DNA from: Gnetum montanum
Lineage: Eukaryota; Streptophyta; Gnetopsida; Gnetales; Gnetaceae
Reading direction: 5' to 3'
Assembly (NCBI GenBank): GCA_015680685.1
Contig: MNCI01005599.1
Coordinates: 149,477 to 213,476 of the forward strand
Length of the DNA stretch: 64,000 nucleotides
In this document: positions 12,841 through 23,399 of the stretch, piece by piece
Layout: each line of letters starts with the position of its first letter
Position numbering within the stretch: the first letter of the stretch is position 1
Translations under genes and position numbers: made by a program
Notes under the pieces: generated by a model
The model's database searches: none
The model's input: only the letters and a program-made list of their open reading frames with translations
Told to the model about the DNA's origin: nothing

Positions 12841-13260
12841 TATAACACCCCACCCTAGTGAGGGCAGGGTGATGCCTAGGATCAAGTAATCTTAGCATGG
12901 AAGCATGATAACTAAAACCAATAATGTGCAGAATACATGATATCTAGGAAGGTTAAATGGTATAGAAATTTCCTACCACACCAAAAACTAAACATACATA
13001 TCACTTTATAATAAAGCATAAAAACATACCAGATTAGTGCTCTTGTACCCTAATACAACATCCCTACTAGCAACATCACCTATATAAAACATCACACAAG
13101 GATAGTGTATATAATCATGTTAGTTAAGCATGTAAAGACATCATAATCATAACATATAAAATACATTAGCTCATCCCTAAAAACCCACCAATACTCCACA
13201 TGTAATGTATAACTCATAAGTAGATAACCATGCCTATTATCTTTGGATGGGATGTAACAC
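12841..13260 (-). repeat. 3' LTR of B, internally deleted
   Basis: This 420-bp LTR aligns end to end with the outer parts of the 2475-bp 5' LTR at 24562-27036: CACCCCACCCTAG with AGGATCAAGTAATC on one side, and TAAGCATGTAAAGACATC on the other. The two parts join within CTTTATAATAAAGCATAAAA, so about 2 kb (24.74-26.77 kb in the other copy) is missing. Because long LTRs are usual in Tekay-type elements, a deletion here is more likely than an insertion there. Confidence 0.85.
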
Positions 13261-13267
13261 TCTCTCC

Positions 13268-14690
13268 TCCTTAAGAATCTTCATCCTGGAAGATCTCAGG
13301 ATGAGCTCTGAGTATCTTAGTATTCACCTCCCAAGTAGCCTTTGAAGCTCCATGTCTACTCCATAAAATTTTAATCATAGGGACAACTTTACTACATAGC
13401 TATCACACCATACGATTAACAATCTTTACTAGTTGCTCAACATAACTAACATCTAACTATAGTTGTATTCTTGAATGACTAATCACATGTTATTCATCAA
13501 GTAGATAATTTCGTAGCATAGATACATGAAATACATCATGGACATGTGCCAAATGAGGAGGTAACACTATTCGATAGGCCACTTTCCCAATTCTTTGTAA
13601 CACCTAAAATGGACCAATGTATATAGAAGCCAAAATTCCCTTTTCAGCCAAATTGAGTAAGGCCTTTCAAAGGAGAAACATGAAGAAATACATGATCTCT
13701 GATTGCAAAATCTAGTGGCCTTTGACACCAATTAACATATGCTACCTACCTATCTTGTGTAGCTCTCAGTCTATCTCAAATCTCTTGAATTTTCTTTGTA
13801 GTCTTCCTTACCAAATCGGTGCTCACTTGCTAACAATCTTCTATGGTATCCCAACATAAAGGTGTTATACATGGCCTACCATATAAAATCTCATATGGTG
13901 TTGCTTGCAAACTCTCCTGATAACTGTTGTTATATGCAAATTCAACTAATGATAGCATCTGATCCCAACCTTCTTTATACTGTAAAGCACAGGCTCTCAA
14001 CATGTCTTCTAGAATTTGATTCACCTACTTAGTTTTACCATCAGCTTGTGGATGATATGCTAAACTTATATTTAGTTTTGTACCCATCTCCTTCTAAAAT
14101 GCCTGCTAAAAATGTGACATGAATCAAGCATCTCTATCACTAATAATCCATCATGGCACACCATGCAACTACACTATCTCTACAAGAAAGAGATGTGCAG
14201 TGTCTATTACACTTACTAATGATTGTGTGGTAAGGATATGGGTAGACTTTGTTAACAAATCAACAACTACTAATATAGCATCATGGCCACTATGAGCTTG
14301 CTGAAGACCAAAAATGAAATCCATACCAATGGCATCCCATTTCCATTGAGGAATGTCATGGGAATGCAAATTATCCCCCAGGTCTCTGATGGTCTATCTT
14401 CACTTGTTGGTAAATTAAATAGTAAGATACATACTTTTCTACATTCCTCTTCATACCAAGCCACCAATACATCTATTGTAAGCTCTAGTACATTTTTTGA
14501 CTACTTGGATGCATTTGGTATTTGCTCATGTGGTTCTCATCCATCAACTAAATGTGGAGAGCTTCTAGAACACATACTTGACCATCCCTTCATACGACTC
14601 CATGACTATCCACAGAAAGTAGTCCATTAGAGGTAATTTGTTGCCTCAACGTTTAACACCAAGGATCATGTCATTGTTGCTATCATATCT
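13268..14690 (-). pseudogene. Integrase and chromodomain remnant of B
   Basis: The zinc-binding end is degraded (MYWWLGMKRNVEKYV near 14470). The catalytic core follows: [20 protein letters not shown] with the first Asp, then IISDRDA with the second Asp, then AYHPQADGKTK, where the Glu of QTER has become Lys followed by a stop. LEDMLRACALQYKEGW and LVEFAYNNSYQ, YEILYGRPC and TPLCW match the Tekay/Del integrase C-terminus. The last segment, MIKILWSRHGASKATWEVN to EIFQDEDS (about 13380-13275), is the end of a chromodomain (lWr.HG.eeATWE). Family role: inserts cDNA, with the chromodomain reading heterochromatin marks. Confidence 0.85.
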
Positions 14691-15100
14691 GCTCTTCCAA
14701 ATTAGATTGGATTGTTATGTTATTAAGCTTACTCGCCACCCTACTCAATGCATCTACTACTTTTTTAGTCTTGCTAGGCCTATATTTAATAGTGAAATCA
14801 AAATTAGCAAGCAGCTCAACCCATCTATGTTGTCGCAGGTTTAACTGTGGCTGACTCATAAGATATTGGAGGCTCTTATGATCAGTCCAAATAGTAACTT
14901 TCTCACCATATAGATAATGCCACCAAATCTTCAATGCAAAGATCACAACACCCAAGTCTAGATCATGCATGAGATATCTAGTTTCATGTGGCCTCAATTG
15001 ACGGTATGCATAAGCCACAACTTGTCCATCCTACATCAACACATAAACAAATATGTCCTCAGAAGCATATATACTAACATCATATGGATGTCCTAGTGTG
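14683..15100 (-). pseudogene. RNase H remnant of B
   Basis: A 111-codon open stretch (15018-14683) contains AYRQLRPHETRYLMHDLDLG, VVIFALKIWWHYLYGE, VTIWTDHKSLQYLM, LNLRQHRWVELLANFDFTI and KTKKVVDALSR. These are the conserved RNase H phrases of Ty3/gypsy pol (normally LE..A.V.ALK.WRHYLYG, TDHKSL.Y, L..RQRRW.E.L.DYD..I.Y..GK.N.VADALSR). The catalytic Asp of TDH is present. It follows RT and precedes integrase on the minus strand as expected. Confidence 0.85.
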
Positions 15101-16033
15101 GGAGATGTTAGCATAGGAGTAGTCACCAATCTATGCTTCAACTCCTCAAATGCAGCTTGACAAGCTAGGCCCTAAGTAAAGTTAGCCTCTTTTCTCAATA
15201 ATCGAGTCAAAGGAGATGCTATGCGAGAGAAATGTTTCATAAAACTTCAATAATATCCTACTAACCCCAAGAAGCTTTGTACCTCCTCAGTTGATTGTGG
15301 CCTAGGCCAATCATGAACAACTGCAATCTTGCAGTATCCATAGAGATACTAGCTCCTAACACCACATATCTTAAGAACTAAATCTTTGATTGCCAAAATG
15401 AACACTTGGATGGTTGAGCATACGGTTGGTACTCCATCAAAGTCTGTAAAACCATCTGCAAGTGCTTTGCATGCAATTGCTCATGAGGATAATATACTAA
15501 GATATCATCGATGAAAATAATCACAAATTAATCTAGGAATGGACGCATCACATTGTTCATGAGGTGCATGAAAACTGCTAGTGCATTTGTCAATCCAAAG
15601 GGTAACACCAAAAACTCATTATGGCCACACTATGTTCTAAATGCTATCATTGACACATCCTGCTCATGAACCCATACTTGATGATACCCATACTTGAGAT
15701 CAATCTTTGAGGATACATGAACACCCTAAAGTTGATCTAACAAGTCATCAATGCATGGTAGAGGATATCTATTTTTTATAGTCACTTGGTTTAATTGCCT
15801 ATAATCTATGCATAATCACAAACCCCCATTCTTCTTTTTAACAAATAGCACAAGTGCACCCCATGGTGATACACTGGGATGAATACAACCTTTATCCAAC
15901 AATTCCTGTAGCTGAATCTTTAGCTCTACTAGCTCTATAGAAGACATCTTGTGTGGAGCCTTTGAAATAAGCTCTATACTAGGTTTAAGTTTGATCTCAA
16001 ATTCAATGTCTCACCTTAGTGGTAAACCCAATA
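15100..16033 (-). pseudogene. Reverse transcriptase remnant of B (main part)
   Basis: Read from 16033 down: [100 protein letters not shown] and FIDDILVY. The catalytic box is FIDD, which keeps both Asp. Stops replace Trp/Arg/Gln codons (for example after KKKNGGL). The N-terminal coding part continues on the far side of A at 22763 (VVHEFLDVFQSK). The LDKG.I.PS.SPWGA..LFVKKK..-type opening and the domain order agree with a chromovirus. Confidence 0.88.
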
Positions 16034-16038
16034 ATTTT

Positions 16039-16815
16039 TGATGAGTCGCGAGATACCCCTACACTCAACCATACGAATATGAGCGTTACACACATGATTT
16101 GGTCAAACTCTACAGACTAAGTGCCTACATGCCTTATGGAACACTTAAGGTTAATCATTTGTTGTCTTCCCAAACTTGTATTTTTCACGGTTGTATGGTT
16201 AAGTAAGTCTAAGGTATGTGATTTTTATATCTTTTATGTTTTATCGCCTATGCTAATGAGGTAAAGGGTGAAGAAACTAATTAACTAACTTTAAGTAACT
16301 AAGTCTTAATTAACCTAGCATTAGTATCCATTCCCACTTACCGTTCACACCCTCAGCCAATGCAACCTTTTGGAATTACCAAACGCTATTCGTTACTGGG
16401 ATTACCAAGTGTAACGCACGTGCTCGAAGCGGTCGTACTGAATGCACTTAACTATGAGAGAAGGGTTGAGAGAGATTTAATTAACTAATAAAGCATTTAA
16501 AAATTAATAATAATTAAAGTCCTAATTAGCTTAGACCATGCACTGCAAGGTTTATCCAAAAATTTTATCTTTATTTTCGTACACAAACTCAGGTACAATA
16601 GTTGCTCGAATAAAGATCCGTTTACTCTGGAGCTCCTACTGCGGGCACATGGAAATTATTCTATCTCTGGAGAGGTAAAACTGCCAAAGTTTCACTAAGG
16701 GTCTGGATCTAGAGTGAGAAACAAGGGAGAGCTGCTTCTTATTTATAGAAATGGTGGTAGACTGTGATATCGCGTACGCGATATTGCAATGAGGACATGA
16801 TATTGCATCCCATCA
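16039..16815 (-). repeat. 3' LTR of element A
   Basis: On the minus strand it begins TGATGGGATGC after GGGGGTA and ends CGACTCATCA. It contains the U3 palindrome with one change (GATATCGCGTACGCGATATT near 16766-16785), a TATA box (CTATAAATAAG, plus-strand position near 16740), the GTGCCCGCAGTAGGAGCTCC block near 16635, an AATAAAGAT poly(A)-signal-like motif near 16612, and two ATTACCAA motifs near 16375-16410. Confidence 0.92.
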
Positions 16816-16938
16816 TACCCCCATGGCTGAATAAAAACCCATCCTCGAGTTCCTTACAAAATATTGGGAAGGTATGGGATTATTAACTTGAATGGAACTA
16901 ATGGTGAATGGGACAACATGTGAATGGATCATCATTAC

Positions 16939-17378
16939 NNNNNNNNNNNNNNNNNNNNNNNNNNNNNNNNNNNNNNNNNNNNNNNNNNNNNNNNNNNNNN
17001 NNNNNNNNNNNNNNNNNNNNNNNNNNNNNNNNNNNNNNNNNNNNNNNNNNNNNNNNNNNNNNNNNNNNNNNNNNNNNNNNNNNNNNNNNNNNNNNNNNNN
17101 NNNNNNNNNNNNNNNNNNNNNNNNNNNNNNNNNNNNNNNNNNNNNNNNNNNNNNNNNNNNNNNNNNNNNNNNNNNNNNNNNNNNNNNNNNNNNNNNNNNN
17201 NNNNNNNNNNNNNNNNNNNNNNNNNNNNNNNNNNNNNNNNNNNNNNNNNNNNNNNNNNNNNNNNNNNNNNNNNNNNNNNNNNNNNNNNNNNNNNNNNNNN
17301 NNNNNNNNNNNNNNNNNNNNNNNNNNNNNNNNNNNNNNNNNNNNNNNNNNNNNNNNNNNNNNNNNNNNNNNNNNNNNN
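16939..17378. other. Assembly gap (440 N)
   Basis: A run of 440 unknown bases in the 3' internal region of A. Reading frames that cross it have no meaning. Anything between the post-pol block and the purine tract of A, such as an accessory ORF remnant, would be hidden here, but the gap length may be nominal. Confidence 0.99.
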
Positions 17379-18297
17379 GGAATGTCATTTGGAACAAGAG
17401 TTAAAGTCTTAACCCCAATAATTTACCAAAAAAAAAACAATGCATCAACTAAAATATATACTAATGATACAATCGTCAATGAGGTGAACAATGGAGGAGG
17501 AATGATTGAAAGAAGAGAATGGAATGGAATCTCAAGAACAAGGTGATGTACAACCCCTTGTGTAGTTAATAATTAATGTGACTTAGCAGATCCCATTCCA
17601 AATTTGGCCTCAAAAAACCATATCCAGTGATTTCGCATTAATGCATTCGGCCAATCCATCCACTTGAAGTAACAAGAATGCCTTCACCAAAAAGCCACCA
17701 CCATTCCAACGAAATGAAGGAGAAGAGAATGGGAAGCGAGAAGGGCCTTAGTTAGAGGGAACATGTTTATTTTAGTTCCAAAACTGGTTCTTGTAGCCTA
17801 AATGATTATTTTGTCTAAGGGGTGTGCTTTGAATTCTCACTGTTTTTTTATGTGTTTATGCGTGAGAACCACATCATGCAAAGACTTTGTTATTTTTATT
17901 AGCTCAGCTTCCCAATAATTGGGTAATGTCGAAGCGGTAAGAAAACTTAAGAAGAAAACATCCAAGCACCCAAGAGAATGGCCAAAAAAAATGCATGAAG
18001 TTCCCTTGAAGTCACACCCTTTTCAATCCTTGAGTCCTTCCTCAGTTTGAGAAATACCCAGTCACCGATTCATTGATAGTTCTTATTATTAAGAAAGGAA
18101 CTGTACAGTTCCAAGCCAAGAGGGACCATAGAAATTTGTTATGGATGAAGTGGACTCATTGCCTATCATATCAAAAGAACCATACCTTACTATCAACATC
18201 GTAACTGAAATGTAAAAACCAAACATTAGCAATCAATAGGGAATAGTTCATACCATCTTTGGAGAACTTATTAGATGACAAACTTAACAAAATGCAT

Positions 18298-18333
<36 letters not shown>

Positions 18334-18464
18334 GAAATGAAAAGGTATAAAAACAAAAACAAGGAAAGTTAAAGAAATTTGTAAAACAAAAACATGCAAA
18401 ACAAAAATGTGTAAAACAAAAATGTGTAAAACAAAAACTAAAAAGAACTGAGGACCCCAAATGA
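17379..18464 (-). other. Post-pol non-coding region of A with simple repeats
   Basis: The reverse complement matches 1-600 (A1) and 42240-42800 (D). It includes the conserved phrase GCAAAGACTTTGTTATTTTTATTAG, the poly(A)/poly(T) patches and TCCTTGAGTCCTTCCTC. An (AC)n microsatellite lies at about 18299-18332. A minisatellite with unit near TGTAAAACAAAAA(A/C) lies at about 18378-18438; degenerate equivalents are at 58500-58570 (E) and 41870-41960 (D). No protein is evident. Confidence 0.8.
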
Positions 18465-19055
18465 TCAGCATAGGTGGACATCTCCCCCATGACTAAATGG
18501 AAAGGGAGAGATCTGAAATAATGAATGTTTATTTAAATTTTTTAAAAGTGTCCAACTTTTCCCAATTGATGTTTTCAGGTTAAGGGATGGAAGTTGGCGA
18601 CGCTCATATTCCAATGTATCTATGCTTTCATTGTGGTTGCAAGTTGTTCCCCTAGTTCGTTCCATGCATGTTGGTGGGTTGCTCTCTTGATGAGCTGTCA
18701 ACCACTGGGTGTTCTCTTGTTGTGTGGTTGCTACATACAGGCACCTTTGTATCTGAGTTTCTTGGGCATACCAGTTGCATGCAGGAGATGCTAAGCATTC
18801 CTCCATGTCATCACCGTCTGATTCACTGTATGTAATGCATGGAACTTTCTTCTTCTTGATCTTTCCATAAATGTTTTCCTGAGATATTTCCAAGGAAAGA
18901 TTGCAGATTCCTAGGCATGCGTTGATGGTGCTAAGCCATGCCCTCCCCATTATAATTGGGAAGTTCCCTTTGTTACTGTTGACTTCTATCACCAGGAAAT
19001 TGGCTGGGTATGACCAACCACACACAGTGGTAACGATGTCCTCCATCAATCCCAA
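18465..19055 (-). pseudogene. Protease C-terminus fused to pol tail across the RT-integrase deletion (A)
   Basis: An open 196-codon frame. Residues 1-60 are the second half of the retropepsin (TVCGWSYPANFLVIEV, then FPIIMGRAWLSTINACLGI, equivalent to the ILGRPWL region). Residues 60-140 are the linker before RT, including CMERTRG, which equals CMEPTES in D. The frame then jumps to LFQISPFPFSHGGDVHLC, the segment that in D and E follows integrase (SSLQPSCGG). RT, RNase H and integrase, about 3 kb in D, are therefore deleted near 18540-18600 without closing this frame. A single stop separates it from the protease N-terminal frame at 19071. Confidence 0.85.
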
Positions 19056-19070
19056 TGGAATGGTGATGGA

Positions 19071-19781
19071 CTAGTCAGCCAACTCTAGTTGAATATTGCT
19101 CTTCTTAAGTGGAGGCAAGTTCCAAGCTTTATACATTTCTTGTGAGATTAAGTTGACTCTGGAACCTGAGTCAAGAAGAGCCTTACATGGTTTGTTCCTA
19201 GCAACTTGGAGGTAGATTAAGGGACTTCCAGGGTCAGAGAGTTTCCTAGAAAGGTGTCCTACCTTGATCCAATCAGTAACAGTATGTGTTAACATAACCG
19301 TGTGCGTTGAGCTCTGTTGTTGGTTTGAAGGGAGCTTCGAAGCCTTATTTGTTGGAGGAGCATGTACAGACTCAACCACTAGTGGTTGTGAGAGCTTGTT
19401 TGGGCTTTTGGTTCTAAAGAAAGGTTTTCTCTTTGTACGGTTATTAGAACCAACAGCGGGTTGAAGGTTTACAGCTCTCATAGCATTATGCTGTTGCGGT
19501 TGAATGGGGAGTTCCCCTTGCATCGTTGGAGTGGGTGGTAGTGGAACTACCGGTGTAAGAGTGGCGGATGGATTCAGAGGATGGTATGTATGTGGTGTGT
19601 CTCCCGAAGGAGAAGGAGTCCTAAAATACTCCTGAACTTGGTAGTGACATTGTGGGGTTGTGTGACCCATAGAGTCACTTGGAGAAACCGGCTGCTGTAC
19701 ATAATAGCCATATGGATCTGGTTGTTGGTAAGGGTATTGTTGCCTAGGCAGTGCATCCCCCATGAATGTGGGTGTTGCCAT
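19071..19781 (-). pseudogene. Gag C-terminal linker and aspartic protease N-terminal half (A)
   Basis: An open 236-codon frame. Residues 1-110 are rich in Pro, Gln and Tyr (linker). Next comes a basic patch, then HTVMLTHTVTDWIKVGHL and KPCKALLDSGSRVNLIS, with the retropepsin catalytic DSG intact, followed by WNLPPLKKSNIQLEL. The stop at the end (TAG after LELAD) interrupts the domain, whose flap and C-terminal part continue at 19055. The family enzyme is a dimeric aspartic protease that processes Gag-Pol. Equivalents: D at 38015-38480 (DIGS) and E near 60730 (DSSF). Confidence 0.88.
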
Positions 19782-21833
19782 TGCTGGTGTTGCCTAATAG
19801 GTTGTGGCAGAGTTCCACTTGGATAATATGTTAATGGTTGGTGGAACTGCCTTGGGTTACCTTGGGGATAAGGTAACCTTCGAGGTGCTTTTCGTTTGTT
19901 AAGTCTTGGGTTGAGTGCATACACCCCAGACTCTTGTAGATGTGAGATTATTGGGCAACATCCCTTAGGATGGTCATATTGGTAGATCTCACATCCACCA
20001 TCATTGTCTATATCCGAATCCACAACCTCATCCGTGATAGTCATTTTTCCCTTACCCTTGTCACGTGCATGGCCTGAATCTCTCCGCTTTTTCTTATCAT
20101 GGTCACTATTTCGTTCCTCCTTAGACTCCTCTACGATTTCAGGACAGTTTCAATTTTACTATCTAAGGAGCTCCATATTTCATCCACCTTAGCCGATACT
20201 TAAGTTGTTAGCTTTTGAAGCGGCAAGGTTTTTCTATTCACCAACTCTTCAAGTGGTGACTCATCCTCTTCCTCATAGAATCTTACTCCCTTCTTTTGGA
20301 GGGAAGGATCACGGTTATATTCTTCTATGCTTTCTCTTTTCCATAGCTCCCCTTCTTCTTTAGCTACTTGCTCCAACAATCGATGAATTTCATGGGACCT
20401 AAATTTAGATAATCTCCCTTGGGCATATGTCCCAAGGGTTCTCCTAGTTTCATGTCTTAGCCCATCTACGAGGTGGCGGAGTTGATCTCGTTGTGCGTAA
20501 TCATGGCCTGGGCAATGATTTAGCAATGCATAATATCAGCCCATGGTAGGAACCAAGGGTTCGTGATTACCCTGCTTCCATCCTTGGATTTGTTTACGCA
20601 AGTTGGACACTCTGGAGTACATTTGGTATTTATCATTAAACAATTCCAGCATTGTACTCCACCTCCTAATGGTTTTCATTTCTAAGGACGGGTACCAACT
20701 CTCTGCTTCTTTTATGAGTGTCCTAGGAAACAACTTTAACTTCTACCACTCGTTTTCAATATTTTGCAAGGTGCAGGCATCATGGAATGCCTGTAAATGA
20801 TTTTGCGGATCAACATTGTATCCCCCCTCAAATCATAGGATATTATTCATGTCTTTTCTCTTGATCCGACTATCTTTTGGTGCCTTGTAGGTATCCTCAC
20901 AGCCTCCATAATGTCTAACATACTTCGGGTGGCAAGTAGGGGCTCATCATGATCATCTCTCTCATGACATCTATGATGCCTACGTGGTTCCCTACTTTCC
21001 CTTCTTCCATGCCTAGACTCTCTAGAATGCCCTCGTCCTTACTCTTGACTCTCTCATCGAGGTTTCTCATTTCACTTACCCTTATCCTCACCATTGTGCT
21101 CTTTGTGATTACGTCCTGATGTAGAAGGAGAGGGTGAATGATGCGATGAAGAAGAAGACAAAGGAGAACCATCACCATGACGATGTTTCTCATCTTCTCT
21201 TCGGTGGCTACGGCGTCAATCGTGATGACGATCAGATTTCCCACCTTTGTCATGTGCTTGTGTTCCCTCATCGAACACTTGGTGTTCGTGGGAATCAGAA
21301 CCAGGGTGGTGTATCGTGGAGTGTAGGTTCTGATACCCCACCTCCTCACTATCATTAGGTGGGGAAACATTATCTTGTGGGGAACCTATTAAGATAGGTT
21401 CACCACCCTTAACTTCTCTTATGATGGACGAAGCATTACGGGGGCCTTTACCCTTCAACAATGTGTGGCGACTCTCCTGCCACAAGTCCCATTGACGTTG
21501 CGCTTCTGTGGGATGGTAGTCCCTTGTGTCATAATCTTCTACAACATATTCAGGATATAGTTGTGTCATGTCTATCTATGCAAGAGCATGAATGAGCATG
21601 TTAGGGACTACCCGATCTGGGGGTAACACTATGTTACCTTGCAGGTCTCTCCAGCGCAGTTGTTCATTCTGACGGAGGATAAAAGTAAAATCGGGTATAT
21701 ACTCATCATGGTGAGTATATACCACCCGATACTATTGAGGAATTGGTGGTTCTTGGTTATGTATGTTAGACCGTCGATTGTCTCTTGTGTGATGCCTAGG
21801 TGGTGAAGTGCGTTTATGAGAAGAAGAAGACAT
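19782..21833 (-). pseudogene. Gag of element A, with RS-like region and short zinc knuckle
   Basis: The ATG at 21833 (MSSSS) opens a frame broken by a few stops and shifts. Parts in order: VVYTHHDEYIPDFTFILRQN; DYDTRDYHPTEAQRQWD; an Arg/Ser/His-rich stretch (21240-21080, with SPLSSSSSHHSPSPS); a capsid-like stretch (LFPRTLIKEAESWYPSLEMK near 20730, QLRHLVDGLRHETRRTLGTY near 20470, HEIHRLLEQVAKEEGELWKR, YNRDPSLQKKGVRFYEEEDE, SPLEELVNRKTLPLQK). Last is CEIYQYDHPKGC near 19990, a CX2CX3HX3C knuckle whose second Cys is Tyr here. The same modules occur in D, E and F. Several stops fit CAG-to-TAG or CGA-to-TGA changes. Confidence 0.88.
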
Positions 21834-21960
21834 TGTTATTTTGTCAGTGTGCTATTGACCGTTGTTTAAATTTTCTTTTGATTAACCCTAAGGATGCTTT
21901 TAAGCTTCCCAATGATGTGGATGATTTCCTATGTTCTACTTAGCACAAAAACAACTTAGT

Positions 21961-21978
21961 CCTTGGCAATGGTGCCAA
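21961..21978 (-). promoter_or_regulatory. Primer binding site of A, tRNA-Asp type
   Basis: Directly after the 5' LTR on the minus strand the sequence reads TTGGCACCATTGCCAAGG. It matches the plant tRNA-Asp-complementary primer site TGGCGCCGTTGCCGGGGA except at CpG-derived and nearby transitions. E keeps TTGGCGCCATTGC. This site type is usual for Athila and related OTA elements. Confidence 0.85.
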
Positions 21979-22762
21979 TGATGAGTGGCGAGGTACCCCT
22001 ACACTCAACCATATGAATACGAGCATTACACGCACGATCCAGTCGAACTCTGCAGACTAAGTGCTACATGCCTTATGAAACACTTAAGGTTAATTGTTTG
22101 CTATCTTCCCAGACTTACTTGTATTTTTCATGGTTGTATGGTTAAGTAAGTTTGAGGTATGTGATTTTTATATCTTTTATGTTTTATTGCCTATGCTAAT
22201 GAGGTAAATGGTGAAGAAACTAATTAACTAACTTTACCTAACTAAGTATTAATTAACCTTGCATCAGTATCTATTCCCACTTACCATTCACACCCTGAGC
22301 TAATGCAACCTTCTGGGATTACCAAACGCTATTTGTTACTGGGATTACCAAGCGTAACGCACGTGCTCGAAGTGGTCGTACTGAATGCACTTAACTATGA
22401 GAGACGGGTTGAGAGAGATTTAATTAACTAATAAAGCATTTAAACATTAACAAAAATTAAAGTCCTAATTAGCTTAGTCCATGCACTGCAAGGTTTATCC
22501 AAAAAGTTCATCTTTATTTTCATACATAAACTTGAGCTCAGGTACAATATTTTCTCGAATAAAGATCTGTTCACTCTGGAGCTCCTACTGTGGGCACATG
22601 GAAATTATTCTATCTTTGGAGAGGTAAAACTGCCAGAGTTTCACTAAGGGTCTAGATCTAGAGTGAGAAATAAGGGAGAGCCACTTCTTATTTATAGAAA
22701 TGATGGTAAATTGTGATATCACATACATGATATTGCAGCCCGTGCGATATTGTGTCCCATCA
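21979..22762 (-). repeat. 5' LTR of element A
   Basis: Termini TGATGGG...CACTCATCA on the minus strand; 784 bp against 777 bp for the partner. The U3 palindrome has decayed to GATATCACATACATGATATT (22714-22733), each change a CG-to-CA or CG-to-TG transition relative to the intact form at 1584. TATA near 22690, GTGCCCACAGTAGGAG near 22590 and two ATTACCAA motifs near 22318-22350 are shared with the partner. Confidence 0.92.
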
Positions 22763-23350
22763 ATTTTGATTGGAATACATCAAGGAATTCATGAACCACA
22801 GGAATTTGATTTATCTCCACCAGATCAATTTTATAGATTGTAGCCACAAAGCATGCATGCCCTTTTTAAAGCATCCTATGGTACATTTGAGAGGAGAATA
22901 AATCTAGGCGCACAGTCCTTGGATGAGTTTTAACCTCAATCAAAGCATCATTAAATGATTGTAGTCATAGGAGCTTTTGTTGACAGTCCAAATTAGCATT
23001 GAACTATGACAACCAGTCCATCCCTAAAATAAAATCATATACCCCAATATCCATAACATGTAAATCACTAACCCATTGCACACCTTCTAATTCTACTAGC
23101 ACACCTATATGCACCTAATTAACTCAAGTTTCATAACCCCTAGTAGAAGATACTATCAATCCAAGAGAAAGAGCATGACATACAAGAGCTACATGATGTG
23201 CAACTGTAAGGTATATGAAAGAATGGCTAGCACTGGGATCAAATAACATTAACACAAAAAAGCCCAAAATCATACCTCCTATCTCCATCACTGTGTTTGG
23301 CTACACGTCCAAAGGCTAGTTTGTTAAGGCATACAACTATCCTTAAGTCC
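22763..23350 (-). pseudogene. Protease and RT start of B
   Basis: Read on the minus strand: MILGFFVLMLFDPSASHSFI (retropepsin, DSGAS changed to DPSAS), SLGLIVSSTRGYET, VHIGVLVELEGV, DLHVMDIGVYDFILGMDWLS (flap and ILGMDWL), then VVHEFLDVFQSK, which is the EF.DVF motif that opens RT in this lineage. The frame is cut by the ATTTT target site of A and resumes at 16033. About four stops occur in the 190 codons. Confidence 0.85.
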
Positions 23351-23399
23351 CCTGGTCCCCTTTTTCAAGCTAAGTGACTAGTGCTCCTCATCCACCTTG

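Larger units (their letters stand above)
16039..22762 (-). mobile_element. Athila-like element A, RT-RNase H-integrase deleted, nested in B
   Basis: Two LTRs (16039-16815 and 21979-22762) are flanked by a perfect 5-bp duplication ATTTT (16034-16038 and 22763-22767). Removing the element and one ATTTT restores B's RT reading frame region. Minus-strand order is 5' LTR, tRNA-Asp-like primer site, gag, CCHC-like knuckle, protease, a short pol fusion, non-coding 3' region, 3' LTR. RT, RNase H and integrase are absent, so the copy is non-autonomous. It has the longest open frames in the window and its LTRs differ mainly by transitions, so it is probably among the youngest insertions here. Confidence 0.93.

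Noticed and set aside
14283-14630. 115-codon plus-strand ORF
   Set aside because: It is the complement of B's integrase region, whose minus-strand motifs are clear.
16813-17546. Long open frames on both strands across 16813-17546
   Set aside because: They are open only because they cross the 440-N gap; the flanking codons match no protein.
18301-18440. CRISPR-like array
   Set aside because: The repeats are simple (AC)n and a 14-15-nt minisatellite without unique spacers, in a plant genome.
18171-18490. Val/Cys-rich small ORFs on the minus strand
   Set aside because: They are translations of the (AC)n microsatellite and adjacent minisatellite in non-coding sequence.
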